A stretch of 64,000 nucleotides of DNA from Amaranthus tricolor (taxonomy: Eukaryota > Streptophyta > Magnoliopsida > Caryophyllales > Amaranthaceae), in NCBI RefSeq assembly GCF_026212465.1, contig NC_080053.1, positions 17,451,337 through 17,515,336 on the forward strand, in the 5' to 3' direction. The notes beneath the pieces were generated by a model. It saw only the letters and a list, made by a program, of their open reading frames with translations. It made no database searches and was not told where the DNA came from. The translations under genes and the position numbers were made by a program. Position 1 is the stretch's first letter; each line of letters opens with the position of its first letter. Positions 55,850 through 64,000 of the stretch are shown piece by piece.

Positions 55850-56690
55850 TTGTTGGAAGATAGAGATGTTATTACTCTCAAAAGTACATGTTACAACCTA
55901 AAGCTATAACAAGACACTTTCCTAACACACAAAGGGAAGCACAAGCAACACAACAAACTACACAATCAACAAAACCACAACCAACATCCTCCTCTTACTA
56001 ACCCTACTCATATACTCTACTTCATTATCAAAGGAGTTTTGCCATCTAAATACCTTTGAAAAACTGACTAGTGTGAGCTCGAACCTCCTTAGTATACTTA
56101 CACCCATTGAAAAGGTGGTCTCTAGTTTCATCTTCTTCTTCCTTACAGAAGGCTACAAGTAGCATTGCAATCAGCATCCCATATCCTCAATCTTTCAAAA
56201 GTAGGAAGTCTATTTTGAATAGCCTGCCACATACAAATTTGGCTCCTTGGGGTTGCTTTGTTATTGCACCAAACAGCCCTCCAAGCTGGTTTACTCCCTG
56301 ACTCCAAGAGATCCAGATATGCCTGAGAGATACTAAATTTACCACCTTTTACCTTGCTATTCAGGATTGCCATATTCTGCACTAGATGTTTACTCTCCAG
56401 TCCTCAGCATCCAAGACACAGTACTAGGGATAGCATAATGACACACATCCACACACTTTAAATAGTATTCATTCATCCAGCGAATCTACAATCTATCCTT
56501 ATTAGCAATAGACCAAAGATTTTTCAGCATAGCTGCATCATTCTAGACTTTCATGTTACACAGATTCAAGCCTCCATAGGCTTTAGGTAAACATAAAACT
56601 TTCCAAGCAATGGGGGTCCTCCTAGCTCTGTAGACCAAATGAAGTGATTGCAAGCAGACTCAACCATCTTAGTAATCTTCTATTCTTACC
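55850..56690 (-). pseudogene. LINE (non-LTR) reverse transcriptase C-terminal relic
   Basis: Minus-strand phrases in order: GGLNLCNMKV, NDAAMLKNLWSIANKDRL, RWMNEYYLK, VSWMLR, then the zinc-binding RT domain (GGKFSISQAYLDLLESGSKP, AWRAVWCNNKATPRSQICMW, QAIQNRLPTFERLRIWDADC). It has several stops and lies in the presumed 5' intron of NAA38 in antisense orientation. Confidence 0.75.
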
Positions 56691-57039
56691 TTTATTATAG
56701 CTGTATACTTGTAATGCAATCCATGATTCTTTAATTGTCAAATATAGAGTGCTAAATAGATAATATAAGATTTGACAGTCTTCTACTAATCGATGCATTT
56801 GAATGTTAGATGCTAAAAGTTTTAGACATTATCGCTTAGCTATGGGGTATTTTTTGTAATTTTCCTAAATTGGGGTTTTCCTAAATGAGTTGCCTTAGTT
56901 TCTTATCTTTTAATCTTGTTTTATACAGTTCAAGGAAATTAAGTTGCAGACATACTTGCAATCTCTCGGTTCGTTTGAAGTGCTTAATATTGCCTTTGAA
57001 TTGGTCTAGGATTGCTTATTTGACAAATAGTATCTGGAT

Positions 57040-57399
57040 ATGGAATCAGGACAACAATCAGGGGCATCCTTGTCTCAAAAAGGCTTGACTGATGATCTGC
57101 TCTCAAATTCCAGCAACATAAATGCCGTTAGTACTGTCAAGAAGCTTCTGTTTCGTCGAATGTTGGTGGGTGTGAATGATGGAAGATTTTTCATGGGGAA
57201 CTTTCATTGCATGGATAAGCAAGGCAACATAATTTTGCAAGATGCCCTAGAGTTTCGAAGCCTAAGACGGTCATCTCCGTCACCTATGGAACAACGTGGA
57301 CTTGGTCTTGTTCTCATCCCCTCATCATGTCGAACCTCTTGCCATATTGATTGCTCTGTGGATGAACAATTATCATTGCTCTTAATCAAGGACGATTAG
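57040..57399 (+). CDS. NAA38: N-alpha-acetyltransferase 38, NatC auxiliary subunit (LSM fold)
   Basis: A single-exon 119-residue protein. Residues about 25-112 form an Sm-like domain: TVKKLLFRRMLVGVNDGRFF, MGNFHCMDKQGNIILQDA, then EFRSLRRSSPSPMEQRGLGL and LIPSSCRTSCHIDC. This pattern, with a long insertion between Sm motifs 1 and 2 and the SCRTSCHIDC end, is that of NAA38 (LSMD1), the small subunit of the NatC complex. NatC acetylates N-terminal Met followed by a hydrophobic residue on nascent chains at the ribosome. Length and the Ser/Gly-rich N-terminus are normal. The ATG at 57040 is the only in-frame start before the domain. It is probably functional. Confidence 0.87.
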   Translation: MESGQQSGASLSQKGLTDDLLSNSSNINAVSTVKKLLFRRMLVGVNDGRFFMGNFHCMDKQGNIILQDALEFRSLRRSSPSPMEQRGLGLVLIPSSCRTSCHIDCSVDEQLSLLLIKDD

Positions 57400-60318
57400 T
57401 TGTAGTAGATGTGATTGTTCCCCTGTCCATATTTTGTTCACTATGTAGAATACATTAAAAAACATGGAATTAAGGTTTTGGCAATGCTATTAGTATTGTT
57501 AAATGCATAATAAAAAAACTTCAATTGTCAACCTATTAACCCCTGCCTCTTTCAAATTGCTTTGTGTATTAAGATGGGAAATATTTTGTATTCTTATTTC
57601 ATCTCTTTTAGGATCTCGGGTATTGACAATCTCTCGAATTCCTTTAGGGAGACGGATGTTTGAGATTGAAGATGAAGAGGACTTGTTGCAAGTGGTTGTT
57701 AAGAACTGAGCTATTAAGTTGTGAATAAGTGATTGATTGCTTTTAAGTTTTGCGCATCGCAAAAGAATTCATAAACTAAGATCGGAATGTGAGAGTATAA
57801 ACAAGTAATGTGGAAACAAGTAATAGCCAGTGTGCCGGAATACTTGTTCATTGAAACACATTTATTGGTTTTCTTTTTTAATTTTTTTCTACATCTTGAA
57901 TTTTCATGGGTATTACTAATTCCATCTCATTTCTTCGTCTATAAATCTTGGTTCGCTATCCTCGTTTTGATAAGAGTTATTGAGCCGCTATGTGTGTTAG
58001 CTTTGGCTGTTGCCATGCCGCATGCCAGCTTCCACTTCTAATATAGTTGTATGTCCCATTCTGACTTTTGGTACTTTCTCTTTCTCGTAGGAATTTGATT
58101 ATCTGATGTGGAAATTTTCATCTGCAGCTAGAAGGGACCAGTCGATTCATTGCACTTTCTTTGATATCAGCAAAACTGGTCTTTTTTGTAAGGTAAAATG
58201 TTGTGGCTTTGTTTACTAATTTCAATTAATTATGCTTTTGAAGCACCTGAGTGGTGATCCTAAATTCGTATTTGGTTCATTGGTTGTGTAGCTATCCATG
58301 TTTTTCCATTTAGTTTTGTTTCATTATATCACAAGTACTAATCACAAATCTAGAATCGCCTTGTGGTGTTTGCCCATTATACTGGCAGACTGTAGGACCA
58401 TCGCTGTTTGATACCCTTTTGTCTAATACGACCCGGTGAACTGTTTGAAACTCTTGCTGGTTTTATGTTTTGGGTTTTACCGCTATGAGTTAGTGTTAGT
58501 GATCCTTCCCTCTCCGAACATATTTTTAGCTGTTCCACTCTTTCAGTACATCTGTTGAACTCTGCTATTTCTTTTTGAGCATGTGTGTGTTTTTTGGTTT
58601 GGGTTTCCACTGGTGTTCTTAACCACGCTGAAGTGTCCGATGACCGAGTCATTAAGGTTCTACTCCGTCAACAACTCAACCGAGTTGGTTAATGAAAATA
58701 TAAGTAAACCGATGTGATTATAACTGTTTTTTAACCCCAATCGTTCCGATTTTCCCGGCATATTGTAAGCTGTGTTTGTTATTTTCACTTGATCTAGGTT
58801 TTGGTGCCTTCCAAGCTTGGGAGGGGTAAGTGTCTACAGCACCCTGCTCTTCCTGCATGCATAGCCTTTGTATTTCTGTTTTTCAATATTGTTCACCACT
58901 GATGGCTTGATGATTTGATGACTACAATTTCACTAAGCATGGTATGTTTTGGCTCCAAAAATAAAATAGTGCGGTAACCTTAATCCCTATATTATAAATT
59001 CAGTAGCTCTAATAATAAAAGCATTATATTTGATTTTTACTTTAACGTCATCAAGGTGATGGAATACTATTGTTGGCATGCTTAATTTCTTAACAACTAG
59101 AGCATTATATTTGATTCAATAAAACGGTGTTATTTTATCATTCTATGGATGAATTTCAAACAACAAATAAAATGGTCAATAAAACTATCAATAATACTGT
59201 TAAAACATTGCATAATATAAGTACTATTATTCAATACATATATGATGGTTTTAATAGAATATAAGAGTACTTATACTCTTTAATCATCGATTAATAATAG
59301 TGATATTGCTCTTTCCTAAACAGTTTCTGTTCATAATGGAATTGGAAATAAAGTTGTAGGTGTAATGTTTGTTTACCCTGAATGTGAAGGTGGAGAAGTT
59401 TTGATTTTGAATTATGTTTGCCAATTAATTCAATGAATGCTCTTTGAAATGACCAAGAGTTTAAGGCTTTTTTGTTATAAAAATTTTCAATTTTGTTTTA
59501 AGAATGATCAATTCAGACCTTAAAGTGATTAATTATGATCAGTTATAACTTATAAAAGAATTTAATTATAATCTTAAATGTGTCAATTATGACCTTAAAT
59601 AGATTAAGTACTAAACGCATATTGAGAATAATTATAATTGGTCTGATTGGCTATTCTTCTCACATTGAGACGGTCTCGTCCAAGACTAGCTGATAAGGAT
59701 TAACTCAATTTGGGCCCTTCATGAGCTGAGTCCTAGACAGTTGCACCTCAAAAACTACTCTTAGGAACGGCCCAGTCGGTAATTCAAGGTGAACCATCAT
59801 CAATACAAACCTTATCACAAAAACTATTAGACGCCCACTTCGCAGACGAAGAGTGACTGCATTACAACCTTGATAACTGTATCGCAAAACCTAGAAATGG
59901 CTAGAGTTATCAATGACACATTGAGCATCTCTTTCAAGGATTATGGCTTTGCCTGCCTTTCTCCTTTGCCATCTCACAAGCCTAATTGGCTACTAGTGCC
60001 TCGGCCATACTAGGAGATCCAACATAGTTTAGAGATCTTTTGTAAAATTCATTCGCTATTAACATAGATCTTCACCTAATTTATTGTTTTAAATATTTAG
60101 TTTATTCGTATTATATAACTTTAAATACATTTTTATAAAAATTATCGACATTATTTATTTTTTTTCCTAGATTAGCAACTAAAGAGATGGATACACAATT
60201 AAAAGAGTAATAAATTATTACATATAAGAATGCATACATTTTATTTATCTAGTATTGACAAAGAAATGAAATGATAGCAAAACTTACACTTATATTTAAT
60301 GCTCCTCACATATATGAT
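57400..60318. other. Intergenic region with unresolved coding-like fragment
   Basis: After the NAA38 stop lie its probable 3' untranslated region and AT-rich DNA. At 57614-57709 an acceptor-like CTTTTAG is followed by a short frame rich in charged residues (ISRIPLGRRMFEIEDEEDLL) that looks protein-like but could not be identified. No other gene, RNA or element is supported; 59640-60010 is less AT-rich but has no conserved ORF. Confidence 0.35.
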
Positions 60319-61371
60319 TTAGATTGCAGTACCATCAGAAAAAGAGTCCAAAGCCTGCCACTTATCATTGAAATAAAACTCATAAACAGCTTTCATCCTT
60401 GGAAGCTTGTCAGGATGGTAGTTTATATGAATCACCACTGGTTTAAACTTCTTCAACTTAGGGTCTTTCCTTACAGTCTTGAATAAAACCCTACTATTCA
60501 TAAAAGAGTATAAATCCATAGTCCTCTTCGAAGCATGAATCCCTTCATAGCCTGGATGAGAAGGGTAAAACAACACTTCATTAAAAACTGCTTGATCCCA
60601 CCCCCCTTGCTTAGAAAGTTTATCGGTAACACGATCTAAAACCTCAATGGAAGGAATTGTCGGTCTAATATAAAAGAAACCCGAATTATATACCCAAATC
60701 CTTGTTGTATGAACATATCGAGACCAACCCATTGTTGTATCATCGAAGATGTCTGCATAACCATAAGCAGTCTTATTATCATGACCATCGGTCATTGATT
60801 CTATATCTGAATCCCGATAAAGATGATCAAATGGGTTTTGCAAATATATTATATCAACATCCGATAAGAGAACACTATAACCAAGCTGCAAGAACTCTCT
60901 TAGAATTCGAAACTTTAATCCAGAAACAGCACGGCTATCTTCTGTCTTTCCAATTGCATCGATTTGAACATCAGGGCCTCGTTTATAGACCGCCACACCA
61001 TTAGATTTACAATATCTCTCAATTTTGTCATCCAAACACACAACCAAATAATTGGCTATTCCTACTTTCTTGATGCTTGATACTTGCAAATTTAACATGT
61101 CCTTCACATTAGAATTTGCTAACACAACAATAAGCTCTTTCTTCACAGCAACTCTTTTTAGTATCTTTGCTAGTTTGGGGTTCACAGATTCATCTGGTAC
61201 GACAGTTGGATTCGTCTTTAAACCCTTGACCGAACCAAAAGGCCCAGCATTAGGTTGTTCGACTAACCTTAATTTCTTCTTTAGCTCCTTGATTTGTTCC
61301 CTTAATTCGACATATTTCGACCCAACAGCATCGGACTTCATTGTTTTGATTTGCTTGTTATGTTCACAATC
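60319..61371 (-). CDS. RRA-type arabinosyltransferase (GT77), exon 2
   Basis: 350 codons of a Golgi arabinosyltransferase of the REDUCED RESIDUAL ARABINOSE family, which adds beta-1,2-arabinose to the hydroxyproline-linked arabinose chain of extensins. A short coiled-coil stem ([19 protein letters not shown]) leads to [20 protein letters not shown] and the nucleotide-sugar transferase domain: [35 protein letters not shown] then [12 protein letters not shown] (DxD motif), [46 protein letters not shown]. It begins after the acceptor AAAACAG at 61372-61374 in phase 0. The ATG at 61396-61398 lies in the intron and is not the real start. No lesion is seen. Confidence 0.92.
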   Translation of the reverse strand, partial: DCEHNKQIKTMKSDAVGSKYVELREQIKELKKKLRLVEQPNAGPFGSVKGLKTNPTVVPDESVNPKLAKILKRVAVKKELIVVLANSNVKDMLNLQVSSIKKVGIANYLVVCLDDKIERYCKSNGVAVYKRGPDVQIDAIGKTEDSRAVSGLKFRILREFLQLGYSVLLSDVDIIYLQNPFDHLYRDSDIESMTDGHDNKTAYGYADIFDDTTMGWSRYVHTTRIWVYNSGFFYIRPTIPSIEVLDRVTDKLSKQGGWDQAVFNEVLFYPSHPGYEGIHASKRTMDLYSFMNSRVLFKTVRKDPKLKKFKPVVIHINYHPDKLPRMKAVYEFYFNDKWQALDSFSDGTAI

Positions 61372-63043
61372 CTGTTTTACGTGAGCAATTACAAACATTA
61401 AGTAACATAATGAGCAGGATAGTTGTCACACTCTAAAACTAGCAGTACTAATTAATCAAGACAGAAAAACTAGTTTCTTAAAAAGTATAAATGAGTACCA
61501 TAAAATACACATTACAATACAATGATCAACGTTGGACCTTGCTTAGAGCAAGGGGTTGCACATGCAACCGCATCCTCAAAAAAACAAATTAAATAAATAT
61601 TAGTAATGTAGGTTTTGATCCCAAAACTTCTATGTTCCAAGTATATATACACCCCTTGCAATTGAGATACACCTTAATTGATTGAAACTAATTTATGTTT
61701 TTAATACTTTTTTGATATATTGTTTTTAATACTTAACTTAAATAACATGTTACTATTATCTAATAAACGCAGTATTTAATTTTCTAAAGAAACCCACATT
61801 TTAGTATTCCATTAATATTTTGTTTACAATTAGGTAAGGTATTTAGGAATTTTTTTAGTTAATGTTTTTTTCTTTTATCTCTAATTATTTAAATTGTTGT
61901 AATATAATGGTTTATTTCTTAAAAGATTGAATTTCATAAAATCAAATTTGGTGTGAATTATTATTCAAATTAAATTGCTGAAAATAATTAAGGGGTTTTG
62001 AAAAAATTAAGTTAGACTTTTAATTATTTTTGTGAAGGATTAGTTTATATTCATAATAGTTATATTTAAGTGAGGCCAAAGATCTAATTCCTTGATTTCA
62101 GATTGTAATGGTCTATAGTAAAATGACTCATTATTTCATGCGCACTTCTTATTTGCGTGAAGTTGCATATGATGTTTGCTACATACGGTCAATTGGAAAC
62201 AATCTCTTTATAAGTTTTACCACTATTAAGGATAAAATTGCGTAAATATGACACTCTAAACCCCACCCAAGGTGAGAGTCATTTAATGGCGTTGGAGCAA
62301 TAGAATGTTGTACTCTTATACCAATTTATGAACTAAAGAGTAATTCAAATTGTCACTCCACGTGAAAATGATATTCTTTCTCTTGAATATAATCCAGAAT
62401 TAAGAATTTCAATCCAAGTCCTACAACGTTTTATTTTACGCTATTTAATGTGTATTTAAAATTTACTTTAATCATGCTAAAAATATATATAACTAAGTAG
62501 TGCAATCACGTCCCTCAATCCCGTGGTACGCCACTGCTCCAAACTAAGATACAACAAACTAAAGGCCAATCCCTAGCCCTGTTGTTAGGAATTCAAAGCG
62601 ATTCTCTAAAAAAATAAAAGAGTTATTCTTGTAAAAGACCGTCTTTCGATATGATGACCTCAAAACAAGGAGTTCATATGCTATAATTTGTTTTTTTTTT
62701 TGGGCTGTTTAATCTATATATAGAACGTCTAACACAAGAAGAAAACAAGCGACCATTTCTCTAAAAACACCCAACAAAAGTCCATTTTCTAAAAGTGATC
62801 ACATTAATTAAACGTCAATCTCGATTCTAAAAGTGCAAGTGACATAGTTAAAAGACAAAAGGCACATTGTAAACGTTTTCAAAAAATGAGCTAATATTTC
62901 TCGCGTTGTAAAGATTTAAAAAGTGCATTTATCTGTTTTGAATTCAGTGATCTCCTCATCATATTCATTATCGTTAATCTTGCACCATGACATGGAACAC
63001 ACCAAAATAAAATTGAGATCAAAACCTTAAACATTATTCAAAC
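61372..63043 (-). other. Intron 1 of the RRA-like gene
   Basis: A 1.67 kb AT-rich intron with GT (63042-63043) and AG borders that join exons 1 and 2 in phase 0. No gene or element was recognised inside it. Confidence 0.85.
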
Positions 63044-63250
63044 CTGCAGAGAAGATTGAAAGAAGCGTTTGGTAATGGCAGTTGAAGAAGGATACGTATG
63101 GAAGAAACCATGAGGATAAAATAATGCGAAAACACAGCCCATCGAAACAAGGATTACAATGGCTATAACAATCCGAGTATTCCTATGTGATTGAACAACA
63201 CTAATGTTGATGCCGCTCGTCATCACAACATCTCGACGACCCCCCTTCAT
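63044..63250 (-). CDS. RRA-type arabinosyltransferase, exon 1
   Basis: 69 codons starting at ATG 63248-63250. The short basic cytosolic tail (MKGGRRDVV ... HRNTR) precedes a single membrane anchor, about residues 25-46 (IVIAIVILVSMGCVFALFY), then HGFFHTYPSS: a type II Golgi topology typical of RRA proteins. It ends in CTGCAG followed by GTTTGA as donor, phase 0. With exon 2 the protein is 419 residues, a normal length for the family. Confidence 0.88.
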
Positions 63251-64000
63251 TTAAAGGATATCCTTGTGATGTAGTACTGAAAAGAGTTTTGTAGTTGTGA
63301 ATTCAGAATATTAATATAAGATAAGCTAAATAATCACATTATTTATATAATTATATTGTGTTAGCTATTATTTTTGTCATTAATAGAGATTTTAAGCAAA
63401 TAAGTCGAATTGATTGAGGAAGACATTATTGGCTTGGCTCGGTTAACACTCAACATTTAATATTAGGCGGATATAATTTTCAATATATAAAACTTGTAAG
63501 CAATAAGATTAAGAAATTACAAACTAAAATCTCTGTAGTAATTTTCTTTTATGTTTACTACTGAAAATGTTATTTTCTTTTATGATATTTGGCTTTTAGT
63601 ATCAAATTCAAATCTATAAAGAAATATTATTTATGCCATCTTCATTAATCAAGCATTAATGATATACATTTAATCTACCTTAATGGGGTGTGGTAAGTAT
63701 TAAATATTCAATTTTAATTGCTTGTAGAGATGGGCATGGTCTTGACTCATGAAGCTATGAGACTGTCTCAAATTTGAGTCAAATTTAAGGCATGTGTCTA
63801 AGCGTATTCCGGCACTATGTATACGATGATACGAGTTCAAATACGGGTGTAGGCAGTAAATATAGAGTCCAAGTCATATCCTAATTATATGTAAAAAAGA
63901 AATTTCTCTGATGTTTTCTATTGATGTTTTAGATGATGGATATTATTGAATAATAAAGTCAATAGAGAAACAGTAGAGACCATAAGTATTAAAAAATATT
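63251..64000 (-). promoter_or_regulatory. Upstream region of the RRA-like gene
   Basis: AT-rich 5' flank. TATA-like sequence (ATTATTTATATAATTATATT) lies at about 63340-63360, roughly 100 bp upstream of the ATG. No further gene is visible to the window end. Confidence 0.4.

Noticed and set aside
60702..61384. Plus-strand frames over the RRA exon
   Set aside because: Antisense shadows of a strongly conserved GT77 coding sequence.
61372..61398. ATG at 61396-61398 as start of the RRA-like protein
   Set aside because: It would omit the membrane anchor. A phase-0 acceptor at 61372-61374 and an anchor-bearing exon at 63044-63250 explain the gene better.

Overview
This is plant nuclear DNA, almost certainly from a dicot. 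It is AT-rich, contains three split host genes or gene pieces, and is dominated by plant-type transposable elements: Sirevirus and Athila retrotransposons, a DD39D mariner, CACTA, Stowaway-like and hAT-like elements, and LINE relics. Short Stowaway-like segments resemble repeats I associate with Amaranthaceae (beet, spinach, quinoa), but that placement is a weak inference.

Layout. 1-4165: 3' part of a mariner-like element with a broken transposase and long internal tandem repeats. 6846-23070: three exons of a pectinesterase gene. Its middle intron is about 12.5 kb because a complete 10.4 kb Sirevirus (copy 1, 8649-19054, minus strand, 5 bp target duplication GGTAT) sits in it beside a fold-back minisatellite. 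Its last intron holds a Copia RNase H relic and a long (TA)n tract. 23.6-27.5 kb: a decayed CACTA element with a transposase-associated domain and a nested hAT-like element. 27.5-32.2 kb: fragments of LTR elements, a long inverted-repeat MITE and a broken Copia gag. 32.2-52.9 kb: an Athila-type Ty3/gypsy element lacking its 5' LTR. It has broken gag and pol and a third reading frame, which is split by a second Sirevirus (copy 2, 39012-49439, plus strand, target duplication AATTG). 53-55 kb: gypsy integrase relic and MITE pieces. 55-57.4 kb: an NAA38 (NatC auxiliary subunit, LSM-fold) gene with a LINE relic in its presumed 5' intron. 60319-63250: a two-exon RRA-type arabinosyltransferase on the minus strand.

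The probably functional host genes are NAA38 (protein N-terminal acetylation) and the RRA-like GT77 enzyme (extensin arabinosylation in the Golgi). The pectinesterase exons join in frame with good splice sites, but the N-terminal exon is not visible, so it is either a very long gene starting outside the window or a truncated copy. Everything else is mobile-element derived. No retroelement here has an intact gag-pol. The third reading frame of Sirevirus copy 2 is uninterrupted, and that of the Athila is interrupted only by the insertion.

Most notable observations: (i) a TAA between gag and pol at the same site in both Sirevirus copies, followed by a splice-acceptor-like sequence; (ii) a heptamer TGTTCCC/GGGAACA strongly over-represented across the Sireviruses in all reading frames and both orientations; (iii) clusters of CpG-containing short palindromes in two gypsy LTR families; (iv) a roughly 800 bp fold-back array of 24 bp units inside the pectinesterase intron.
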